A stretch of 64,000 bases of DNA. Source: Verrucomicrobiales bacterium (GTDB lineage: Bacteria; Verrucomicrobiota; Verrucomicrobiia; Limisphaerales; J093). A program made the translations under genes and the position numbers. Under the pieces are notes generated by a model. It had not been told where the DNA came from and searched no databases. It worked only from the letters and a program-made list of their open reading frames with translations. How positions within the stretch are numbered: the stretch's first letter is position 1; every line of letters begins with the position of its first letter. Shown here piece after piece: positions 47,701 through 56,286 of the stretch. The stretch is from contig JACKPW010000009.1 of NCBI GenBank assembly GCA_024233215.1, forward strand, positions 1 to 64,000. Reading direction: 5' to 3'.

Positions 47701-49939
47701 GGGCGCTTACCTGCAGGGCGAACCCGGGATCGATGAGGCCGCCGTGCTGGTTGAAGGAGGGGGCCGTCACATTGGGGTAGAGGTTTCGCGCACGAAGCTG
47801 GTTCAGGACGATGTCGGTGCGCCGGGGCAGATAGTTGTTGCGGATGTCGTTGACGGTGTTGCGCCAGTCGTCCTGGGTGAGTGGCGTGGAGCGTTTGGCG
47901 TCGCCCCAGCGGGCGGACTCCGCGATCACCGCCTGCTCGATCTGCGCGATCCGTTGGTCGAAGCTCTTGCGACAGGCCGCGGGAGTCAGCACCCCGGCGT
48001 TGAAGAAGTAGCGGTGGATGTGGTCGGCGCAGCGAATCCGAAACTCGGGATTGTCCCACATCTGCTGCCAGATCCACTGGGGATTGCTGTAGCTCAGGTC
48101 CGTGGCGCCGGCCGACCAGGGGCCGAGGCGGTTTTGGTTGACGTCCAGGAGCGTGTGCTCGGCGTCGTGCACGAAGAACTTGAAGCCGCCGGAGAGGCCG
48201 TCCTGATGCCGGACCCCGTAGTAGTTGTTTGGCCGCGTGTTGCTGAGGAAGTTGGAGATCGGCGCATCGAGATTGCCCCCGTAGAGGATGATCAACATGT
48301 AATCGATGAGGTTGTCCACATCGACGAGGTTCTCGTAGTCGGGATTCGGGGTGCCGTCCGGATTGTTGCCCTGAACGCGCTCATAAGCCGCGTCGCTGCT
48401 CAGACCCGCCCGTGCGGCATTGTAGAGCCGCTGCCAGGCTTGCAGGTTGCCGTCGGTCGCGAGGATGGTGTAGGGGCCGGCCTCGACCTTGACCACGTCG
48501 TAATCCTCCTTGTTGCCGCCGTAGTAGGTCTCGGCATAGGAGGCTTCCGGGCGTTCGCAGGTGTTGTAGAGGCCCCAGTACTGGCCGTTGACGTAAAGAT
48601 GGTAGAAGCGGCCCCGTTCCGCCTGGTGGCCCATGGCGAGTTGGGCGTCCCGGTTCCACTGGTCGCGGATGAAGATGCCGCGGTTATCCCCCTGGAAACT
48701 CCAGGAGTAGTTCTGGAAGGTCCTCAGATCGATCCCGTCAAACGTGTCCGTTCCCTCGTCCCCGAAGAGCGGATAGTTCAGCTTGGGGGCGCCGTACTCC
48801 GCGCGAAAGAGCAGTCGAAAGGCGTGCTTCGGGTTGCCGGTGCTGCGGCTGAACCCGCCGCGGATGCGCAGCCCGCAGTTGATGTGGAATCCCTCCGTGC
48901 CGTCCGGGAACAACAGTTCCAGCGAACACTCCCGTTCCGCCGCGATCCCGTCCCAGCCGGGATTCGCGTAGATGCCCTGGCTGGAATCAAACAGGTCTCC
49001 CATGGGGATCACGATGGAGAAGCTGGGGAGGGAGGTGAGCGCGTCCTTGAGTTGGGGACCCCAGCGCGGGCTGTTCACGATGTCCGGGTCCATCCCGTAG
49101 TCCACGACGTTTTGCCCCCAGGACGTTGGCCAGTCCGGTGGCGCGGCTCCGTTCGGTGCCTGGGTCAGCACGTCGTCGAGGAACAGGTAGGTCTGGGTGT
49201 CGGTATTCGAGGGTTCGAGACCTTCCTTGAAGGCTGCCGCCCGGAGGACGGTGGTCTGGCTGATACGAAGGGGCCCGGTGTATTCCGTGCCGGTGGTGGC
49301 GGTCGGTTTCGAGCCGTTGGTGGTGTAGCGAATCGTGGCGCCCTCGGTCGCGCAGGTGATGGTCACGTAAAAGGGCTCGGTGTAGAACCCGCGGTCCTGA
49401 TTGAACCGGGTGTCCGCCACGAACTCTCCGAAGACATCGGTGCTGTTCGGTTGCAGCGGAGTGGGGCGGCGGATGTAGACCGGGCGTCCCAGGTAATACC
49501 CGTAGGAAATGTTGGCGTATTGCGGCGGATACTCCGGAGCGAACTCGGTGGCCACCTCCCCTTCCGGACTGATCAGCGCCAGGTACTCGCCGTTGGCGTT
49601 CAGGCTGAAGTTGGTGTGAAGTTGCCGGCCCGGCAGGGCGCGGTCCTTGCCACTTGCCGCCACGATGAGGTAGCGACCGGAGACGAGGTTCGTGGCGGGG
49701 AATACCCATTTGCGCGGCAGATCGATGTCGTCCGTGAGCGACCAGTCGGCGAGGTTCACCGCCCCGGGACCGGGGTTGTGCAACTCGATCCAGTCCACGG
49801 TCTCCAGATCCTCATCCCGCCAGACGCCGTCGTTCGAGGCGACGAACTCGCTGATGACCGGTTGCGCCTGGGCCGAGCCCAGGACCAGGGCCGCGAGGCA
49901 GCTCGCCAGGACGTTGTTGTGATGCCGCAAATGTGACAT
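44708..49939 (-). CDS. giant secreted lamin-tail / CotH-kinase protein
   Basis: 1743 residues with a signal peptide (about 1-25). Order of domains: a lamin-tail domain (about 27-170, VISEFVASNDG, VDWIELHNPGPGAVNLADWS); a chitobiase-like strand domain (about 190-260, ATIRYTTNGSKPT); a CotH-kinase-like domain (about 330-690, CGLRIRGGFSRSTGNPKHAFR, GLYNTCERPEASYAETYY, FFVHDAEHTLL); a second chitobiase-like domain (about 720-790); three more lamin-tail domains (about 800-960, 980-1150, 1160-1330); PKD-like and lectin-like modules; and a tail ending GSRFFRLLVEPSP. CotH-type proteins phosphorylate spore-coat proteins in Bacillus; in this lineage their substrate is unknown. It is probably surface attached. 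A promoter lies directly upstream. Confidence 0.88.
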   Translation of the reverse strand: MSHLRHHNNVLASCLAALVLGSAQAQPVISEFVASNDGVWRDEDLETVDWIELHNPGPGAVNLADWSLTDDIDLPRKWVFPATNLVSGRYLIVAASGKDRALPGRQLHTNFSLNANGEYLALISPEGEVATEFAPEYPPQYANISYGYYLGRPVYIRRPTPLQPNSTDVFGEFVADTRFNQDRGFYTEPFYVTITCATEGATIRYTTNGSKPTATTGTEYTGPLRISQTTVLRAAAFKEGLEPSNTDTQTYLFLDDVLTQAPNGAAPPDWPTSWGQNVVDYGMDPDIVNSPRWGPQLKDALTSLPSFSIVIPMGDLFDSSQGIYANPGWDGIAAERECSLELLFPDGTEGFHINCGLRIRGGFSRSTGNPKHAFRLLFRAEYGAPKLNYPLFGDEGTDTFDGIDLRTFQNYSWSFQGDNRGIFIRDQWNRDAQLAMGHQAERGRFYHLYVNGQYWGLYNTCERPEASYAETYYGGNKEDYDVVKVEAGPYTILATDGNLQAWQRLYNAARAGLSSDAAYERVQGNNPDGTPNPDYENLVDVDNLIDYMLIILYGGNLDAPISNFLSNTRPNNYYGVRHQDGLSGGFKFFVHDAEHTLLDVNQNRLGPWSAGATDLSYSNPQWIWQQMWDNPEFRIRCADHIHRYFFNAGVLTPAACRKSFDQRIAQIEQAVIAESARWGDAKRSTPLTQDDWRNTVNDIRNNYLPRRTDIVLNQLRARNLYPNVTAPSFNQHGGLIDPGFALQVSAPAGVIYLTTDGTDPRLRGGTVSPTAAAYSGIMALNETTQVKSRVLSGSTWSALNEATFTVRQTYGNLLISEIMYHPAAEGDIDGDDYEFIELKNANPFEIDLSGVHFTNGIRFTFPIGTRLGAGGFAVLARNAARFAERYPGVRLDGVYEGGLANGGERVELAHADGTPLFSVSYGDDLPWPITTDGGGFSLVPLNSDLNPDPDDAANWRASGEVGGSPGRDDAPANLPPVLVNEVLTHTDPPQLDAIELHNPASEEADIGGWYLTDNRNQPLKYRIPAGTRIAPGGFAVFDEADFNPEPGVDPSFTLSSHGEEVYLYSANAAGDLTGYSHGFSFGAAANGVSFGRHVDSTGSVTFPPQIALTLGAENAGPRIGPVVISEIQYHPAAGETEFVELKNVTAEPVPLFDPAHPGNTWRLAGIDFSFPEGLTLAPDGLLLLVGGDPDLFRTRKGVPAPVPILGPIPGNLQDNGELLELQRPDTPDVDTNGVVIVPMVTVDAVRYNDKVPWPVEAAGLGPSLERRHVSDYGNDAANWRASFGPPSPGLDNDGNRPPIVSVGAVTPLVAATFPAGVEVSGAATDDGLPEGSLLSARWVQVDGPGPVVFTTPDALTTEALFPGTGTYLLRLLASDSELESGDDVLVEITRPAEEQILVAAGSTWKYRDDGSDQGTAWRLPDFADDDWLAGAAQLGYGDGDEVTTVGYGPNGSDKYTTTYFRHTFQVVGADSATALTLQVVRDDGVLVHLNGHEVMRDNLPEGDISYTSRANTAIGGADESTFQVRDIDPTLLVEGANLLAVEIHQANPTSSDISFDLSLEALMFPTSRPPTVDAGPDRTTAAGTPIRLVGAFTDDALPPSPGVTTLSWTTVSGPAEVDFGQPSSWITDALFPVAGEYLLRLSASDGQSVVEDETRVTVAPAAAPLRILTIAVNLEGEPGASLQVSGPAGAEVVVQSRERLDEGGWEEAGRVRLGGDGAPAFLNLDLDPQEGSRFFRLLVEPSP

Positions 49940-49947
49940 TTCGGTGA

Positions 49948-49976
49948 ATTAAAGCAGGTTGTGGGCCAGGATGGAA
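49948..49976 (-). promoter_or_regulatory. promoter of the lamin-tail/CotH gene (near-leaderless)
   Basis: On the minus strand TTCCAT, 17-bp spacer, TTTAAT, then eight bases to the ATG at 49939. The -10 is good, the -35 poor. Confidence 0.35.
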
Positions 49977-50068
49977 CAAGGGACGAAAAACCTTGGTCAT
50001 TCGGCGGGGGTGGCCTATCACCGGGTTCCGCGCGCCAGGCGTGGATCCTTCGCGGTGATTGTGAAAAG

Positions 50069-51457
50069 ATGACAAAACGCAACCCACAGACCTTGATTCC
50101 GGTGCCCGCTGCGGCGTCGCCGCCGGCCTTTCGCTCGTACGGCCGGACCGATTTGCGACGCCTGCCCCAGCTCAAACAACTCTCCCGGGACCGCCTTCAG
50201 GCAATGGACATCGTGGCCCGGGTGCTGCCCTTCAAGGTCAATAATTACGTGGTCGAGAACCTCATCGACTGGACCCGGGCGCTGGACGACCCCATCTTCC
50301 GGCTCACCTTTCCTCAACCCGGGATGCTTCGGACAGATCACTTCAATGAGGTGGCCGGCGCGGTCCGGAGCGGGGATCGCGAGCACCTGCTGGCGACCAT
50401 CCACGCGGTCCGCGAGGAGTTGAACCCCCACCCCGCCGGGCAGAAGGATCAGAATGTGCCGCAGTTGTCGGACGGCACGCCGCTGCCCGGCATGCAGCAC
50501 AAGTACACGCAGACCGTGTTGTTCTTCCCCAGCCAGGGTCAGACCTGCCACGCGTATTGCACCTTCTGTTTCCGCTGGCCCCAGTTTGTGGCGATCAAGA
50601 GCGGCCGGTTTGCCATGCGCGAGGCCACGCTGCTCATCCGGTATTTGCGCGAACATCCGGAGGTGACCGACTTGCTGATCACGGGCGGCGATCCCCTGAT
50701 CATGCGGGCGAAGATTCTCTCCGCCTACGTGGACGCCGTGCTCAAGGCGGATTTGCCGGGGTTGCAGACGATTCGCATCGGCACCAAGGCGCTTAGTTAC
50801 TGGCCTCACCGGTTCGTGTCGGACCCCGACACCCCCGAGTTGCTGCAGATGATGCGTCGCGTCACCGAACGGGGTCTCCACCTCGCGCTGATGGCGCATG
50901 TCAACCACGTGAACGAACTCCAAACCGGGGTGGCCGAACAGGCCCTCCGGAACATCCGGGCCACCGGTGCCGAGGTGCGCTCCCAGTCGCCCCTCATGCG
51001 ACGGATCAACGACGCGCCCGAGGACTGGACCACGCTCTGGCAACGCCAGGTGCGCCTGGGCATGGTGCCCTACTACATGTTCCTGGCGCGGGACACCGGA
51101 GCCCAGCACCATTTTGCCGTGCCCCTGGTCCGCGCCTGGGAGATCTACTCCGAAGCCATCCGCAAGACGAGTGGCCTGGCCCGGACGGCGCGGGGGCCCA
51201 GCATGTCGTCCGCGCCCGGGAAGATCGAGATTTCCGGTGTGGCCCGGGTCCGGGACCAGCGGGTGCTCGTGTTGCGGATGCTTCAGGGGCGAAACCCCGA
51301 TTGGGCCTACCGGCCGTTCTTCGCCGAATACGACGAGCGGGCACTGTGGCTGGATGACCTCCGGCCCGCCTTTGGTGAACGCGAGTTCTTCTTCGAGCGT
51401 GAGGCGGTCGCGGCCGGCGACGAGGGCGACGAGTTCGAGGCGGTTGCAGCCGCCTGA
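50069..51457 (+). CDS. KamA-family radical SAM protein (lysine 2,3-aminomutase-like)
   Basis: 462 residues from the ATG at 50069; the open frame extends upstream but without family similarity. The iron-sulfur motif is C160-H-A-Y-C164-T-F-C167 followed by FRWPQF, typical of the KamA/EpmB group. GGDPLIMRAKIL is the SAM-binding glycine motif. APGK near residues 384-387 keeps a lysine where lysine 2,3-aminomutase attaches pyridoxal phosphate. The family moves the amino group of lysine or related substrates by a radical mechanism. No beta-lysine acetyltransferase or elongation factor P gene is near, so the substrate is open. It is divergent from the CotH protein. Confidence 0.88.
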   Translation: MTKRNPQTLIPVPAAASPPAFRSYGRTDLRRLPQLKQLSRDRLQAMDIVARVLPFKVNNYVVENLIDWTRALDDPIFRLTFPQPGMLRTDHFNEVAGAVRSGDREHLLATIHAVREELNPHPAGQKDQNVPQLSDGTPLPGMQHKYTQTVLFFPSQGQTCHAYCTFCFRWPQFVAIKSGRFAMREATLLIRYLREHPEVTDLLITGGDPLIMRAKILSAYVDAVLKADLPGLQTIRIGTKALSYWPHRFVSDPDTPELLQMMRRVTERGLHLALMAHVNHVNELQTGVAEQALRNIRATGAEVRSQSPLMRRINDAPEDWTTLWQRQVRLGMVPYYMFLARDTGAQHHFAVPLVRAWEIYSEAIRKTSGLARTARGPSMSSAPGKIEISGVARVRDQRVLVLRMLQGRNPDWAYRPFFAEYDERALWLDDLRPAFGEREFFFEREAVAAGDEGDEFEAVAAA

Positions 51458-51547
51458 TTGGGAACCTGGCGCGGCCGACCACCCATACGGTGGGAAGCCG
51501 GGCGACCTGTTCCGAAGCCGGCTCTGAGCGGTGTCTATTCAGTGATC

Positions 51548-51687
51548 ACAGAAGGAAACGAAGGCTGGACGGAGGCAAAGAGACTCCACGGAGGTCAAGC
51601 GCCGGTCATCATTCAGTGGAATGGCGGCGCGTCCGACAATGATCCCGCGAGCGTCTGCCTCTCTTCGTTCTCTTCGGTTCCTTCTGT
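51548..51687. repeat. inverted repeat pair in gene-free stretch
   Basis: ACAGAAGGAAACGAAG (51548-51563) and CTTCGGTTCCTTCTGT (51672-51687) are reverse complements with one mismatch, 108 bp apart. They could bound a small non-autonomous element or form a long hairpin in RNA. The enclosed sequence encodes nothing recognisable. Confidence 0.5.
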
Positions 51688-51726
51688 AGGGAGTTGAATT
51701 GTCACGGCTGAGGTGGAGTCCGGGGC

Positions 51727-51756
51727 TTGTCGCCGGCAGTTGGATGGGGGCATTCT
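51727..51756 (+). promoter_or_regulatory. promoter of the tandem sulfatase genes (leaderless)
   Basis: TTGTCG, 18-bp spacer, CATTCT, six bases to the GTG at 51763. It supports that GTG over the ATG at 51778. Confidence 0.4.
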
Positions 51757-51762
51757 GTGCGG

Positions 51763-53541
<1,779 letters not shown>

Positions 53542-53557
53542 GGGGGGCGGGACTTGG

Positions 53558-53592
53558 GATTTGAGATTTGAGATCTGAGATTTCAGATTTGA
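53558..53592 (+). repeat. heptamer tandem array
   Basis: Five consecutive heptamers occupy exactly 35 bp: GATTTGA, GATTTGA, GATCTGA, GATTTCA, GATTTGA. It lies in the 80-bp gap between two sulfatase genes. Heptad arrays of this type occur in intergenic DNA of several Verrucomicrobiota (from memory, not checked). Confidence 0.85.
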
Positions 53593-53621
53593 GCGATCGA
53601 TGGCCTTGTGGCCGATGCAAC

Positions 53622-55358
53622 ATGAAAACGAAGTTCGATATCCCAACGGCCTGCTTGCGGGCCGATTCCGAAGTGACTCCTGCCGCGTCCCCGCGGCGCG
53701 ACGGTTTGGCACGCGGTTCGACGGCCCTTGGGGGCATTCGCCGTAGTTTCTGTGGGGGCGTGCTGGCGGGGTTGGTGGCGTTGAGTGGGGCGGGCGGAGT
53801 CTGGGCCGCCGGGGCGTCGCGACCCAACGTCCTGTTCATTCTGGCCGACGATCTGGGATACTCGGACCTCGGCTGTTACGGCGGCGAAATCGAGACGCCA
53901 AATCTGGACGGGTTGGCCTCGGAAGGTCTGCGTTTCACCCAGTTCTACAACACGGCGCGTTGCTGGCCCTCGCGGGCGGTCGTGATGACGGGGTACTACG
54001 CCCAGATGGTGCGGCGCGATCATCTGCCGGGGTTGCCCGGTGGTGGGGGTGGCAAACGCCCTGCTTGGGCGCCCCTCTTGCCCGAGTTGCTCAAGCCGGC
54101 CGGGTATCGGGCCTACCACTCGGGAAAATGGCACATTGATGGTCCCCGGCTCGGGGCGGGTTTCGACCGCTCCTACAGCATCGAGGATCATGACCGCTTC
54201 TTCAGTCCCAAGCGCCATCTGCTCGATGACAAACCCCTGCCGGCGGTCGAGCGCGACAGCGGGTTCTACCTCACCACTCACATCGCGGATCACGCCGTCG
54301 AATGCCTGAAGGAACACCAGTCGAAGTACCCGGACCGCCCCTTCTTCCACTACCTCTGCTTCACTTCCCCGCACTTTCCACTGCAGGCATTGCCGGAAGA
54401 CATCGCGAAGTACCGCGACCGCTATCTGTCGGGGTGGAATGAAATTCAGCAGGGGCGCTACGCCCGGCAGCGGGGAATGGGGCTGATCAGCAGCCAACTG
54501 CCGCCGATGGAGCGCGAGGTGGGACCGCCGTACGATTTTCCCAAGGCCTTCGAGGTGCTCGGCACGGGCGAGACCAATCGCCCGGTGGCCTGGAGCGAAC
54601 TCAGCGACGAGCAGCGTCGTTTTCAGGCCACCAAAATGGCCATTCACGCCGCCATGGTCGACCGCATGGACCGGGAAATCGGCCGGGTCTTCCAACAATT
54701 GAAGGCCATGGGGGCCTGGGACAACACCCTCGTGTTCTTTTGCTCCGACAACGGGGCGAGCGCGGAGATCATGGTCCGGGGTGACGGTCACGATCCGGCG
54801 GCGCCAATGGGGTCGGCCGGCAGCTATCTCTGCCTGGGGCCCGGCTGGTCGAGTATGGCGAACACTCCCTTCCGGAGGCACAAGACCTGGGTTCACGAGG
54901 GGGGAATCTCCACCCCGCTGATTGTCCACTGGCCCGAGGGTTTCGGGGGACGGGGGGAGTGGCGTCGTACCCCGGCGCACCTGATCGACATCGTGCCTAC
55001 GGTGCTTGAGGTGGCCGGGGTGGAACTGCCCACCGAATGGCACGGCGTGGCGGTGCCGCCCAAGCCCGGTCGAAGCCTGCTTTCGGTTCTGCGGGCCGAT
55101 GGAGCCCCTCTCCACGACGAGATTTGGTGGGCGCATGAAGGCAACCGGGCCATTCGGGTGGGGGATTGGAAGCTCGTGGCGGCCGGCGCGGAAGCGCCGT
55201 GGGAACTGTACGACCTGAGCCGGGACCGGGGTGAAATCGTGAACCGGGCGGGGGAGTTTCCTGGCCAGGTCCGCGAACTGGCAGCCCGTTGGCAGAGGCA
55301 GGCGGACTGGATTCGGCAAGTGGCTCTGGGCACGACAGGAGGAGGGGGCGAGAAGTGA
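53622..55358 (+). CDS. secreted arylsulfatase
   Basis: 578 residues from the ATG at 53622. The N-terminus is long and arginine-containing before a hydrophobic stretch (about 44-63, CGGVLAGLVALSGAGGVWAA), giving an exported protein with an extended signal region. The active-site motif is C114-W-P-S-R. Other landmarks: RPNVLFILADDLGYSDLGCY, HSGKWHIDGPR, VFFCSDNGASAEIM and the C-terminal ELYDLSRDRGEIVN. It belongs to the arylsulfatase A-like type I family and lacks the extra domain of its neighbour. Both sulfatases are on the same strand and may share a transcript. Substrate unknown. Confidence 0.9.
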   Translation: MKTKFDIPTACLRADSEVTPAASPRRDGLARGSTALGGIRRSFCGGVLAGLVALSGAGGVWAAGASRPNVLFILADDLGYSDLGCYGGEIETPNLDGLASEGLRFTQFYNTARCWPSRAVVMTGYYAQMVRRDHLPGLPGGGGGKRPAWAPLLPELLKPAGYRAYHSGKWHIDGPRLGAGFDRSYSIEDHDRFFSPKRHLLDDKPLPAVERDSGFYLTTHIADHAVECLKEHQSKYPDRPFFHYLCFTSPHFPLQALPEDIAKYRDRYLSGWNEIQQGRYARQRGMGLISSQLPPMEREVGPPYDFPKAFEVLGTGETNRPVAWSELSDEQRRFQATKMAIHAAMVDRMDREIGRVFQQLKAMGAWDNTLVFFCSDNGASAEIMVRGDGHDPAAPMGSAGSYLCLGPGWSSMANTPFRRHKTWVHEGGISTPLIVHWPEGFGGRGEWRRTPAHLIDIVPTVLEVAGVELPTEWHGVAVPPKPGRSLLSVLRADGAPLHDEIWWAHEGNRAIRVGDWKLVAAGAEAPWELYDLSRDRGEIVNRAGEFPGQVRELAARWQRQADWIRQVALGTTGGGGEK

Positions 55359-55550
55359 CTCGCGGCTCCGGGGGCGACATCGTGGCGAGGCCTCTTCCGC
55401 GATCCGCAAGGGTGTCGGGTTCTTTTCTCGTGACTGGGGGTGAGGGCAGTGAGTGGGTGCAAGTGGTTTATGTGTGGCTTTTTATGAAGAGTCTTGGGCG
55501 TTCGGTGCAGGGGAGGAGGGTAGTTTCTTGAACTTTTTTTTGTCCTGCGC

Positions 55551-55770
55551 TTGACAGGATAGGGGAAGTCTGGTTTCTTCTGCGCACGGTTTACGACGAA
55601 AGATTTGCGGGCAACACAGTTTGGAGTTTGATCTTTGACCGCCCGAGACACTTTCCAAGTCTGGCTCAGTACCGGTTGGGCTTGGAACATCCCCGTAATC
55701 CTACAGTAGTACTCTAGAAAACTCCTCCGGGCTTGGGAGCCACCCTCTGGCTCCGGGCCCGGATTTTTTT
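55551..55770 (+). ncRNA. candidate small RNA locus ending in a strong terminator
   Basis: A gene-free, locally AT-richer stretch starts with a perfect TTGACA (55551-55556), although the region 17 bp further (TTTCTT) is a poor -10. It ends in the terminator at 55726-55770. No protein frame is supported in between. I cannot match it to 6S, 4.5S, tmRNA or RNase P RNA. It may be a transcript of about 160-200 nt or only the trailer of the upstream sulfatase gene. Confidence 0.35.
55726..55770 (+). terminator. strong rho-independent terminator
   Basis: Outer stem TCCGGGC/GCCCGGA and inner stem GGAGCCA/TGGCTCC around the loop CCCTC, followed by seven T. It is 368 bp after the last upstream stop codon, which suggests a transcript other than the sulfatase messenger. 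Confidence 0.85.
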
Positions 55771-55837
55771 CTGTACCGGTGTCTACCGGGGGGGGAGTTC
55801 GATTCCTGATGGGGCCAGTGGAGCGGCAAGGAAGCCG

Positions 55838-56109
55838 TCACAAACGGGAAACCTGAATGCCCTCGCTCAGCCCGCCGGCAGGGTCAGGATGGGAGCCCGC
55901 CCGGCCTCGCCACCGGATTTCAGCGAAAGCAGGAAGTGCAGGAGGTTGAACGTGGTTTTCGATCTGAGGCAGGGTCTGTTCCGGAGTGCGGAACACCTGC
56001 AGGCTGAGCCAGCCTGCTTGTTGGGCTTGCCGGAGTACGGCTGCCAGGCGGTGGAACTCCTCGAATACCGGGGCCTCGGCCGGGGTTGGGCCGGAGGCGC
56101 TGGGGGCGT
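55838..56109 (-). pseudogene. remnant of the decayed gene downstream of the channel gene
   Basis: On the minus strand, shifted by one frame from the 58-residue fragment upstream, an open frame continues from 56110 and reads a coding-like helix (VFEEFHRLAAVLRQAQQAGW) before losing character and stopping at 55838. It looks like a later piece of the same protein after a deletion and frameshift. Confidence 0.4.
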
Positions 56110-56286
56110 TTAGCGCAGGCGCACCAGGTTCAGCAGCATCTGTTCGTCCGCGGAATCCACGATTCCCTGGTTGTAGTTCGCGCGATCCGGTCTGATGGCA
56201 GCGGGTCCCATCCGGGTCGCGGAACCGGTGAGGGTGGCGCCCGCAAGCAGGGCGCAGACGGTCATTCTGGGCAGCCGGTTTATCAT
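56110..56286 (-). pseudogene. truncated N-terminus of an exported protein
   Basis: 58 codons with a signal peptide (MINRLPRMTVCALLAGATL), then ANYNQGIVDSADEQMLLNLV and RLR before a TAA. The motif YN-x(8)-EQ-LLLNLVRLRY is, from memory, the start of a family of much longer exported proteins of several hundred residues, so the stop truncates it. The ATG overlaps the stop of the channel gene by four bases (ATGA), so the intact gene was coupled to the channel. Remains of the body are seen at 55838-56109. Confidence 0.6.

Noticed and set aside
46136..49936. 1266-residue plus-strand frame opposite the lamin-tail/CotH gene
   Set aside because: The minus-strand product has a signal peptide and many known domains; the plus-strand translation has none.
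55623..55669. Fragments matching the 16S rRNA 5' end (AGTTTGATC, CTGGCTCAG)
   Set aside because: The pieces are separated by 28 unrelated bases and no further 16S sequence follows. Treated as coincidence.
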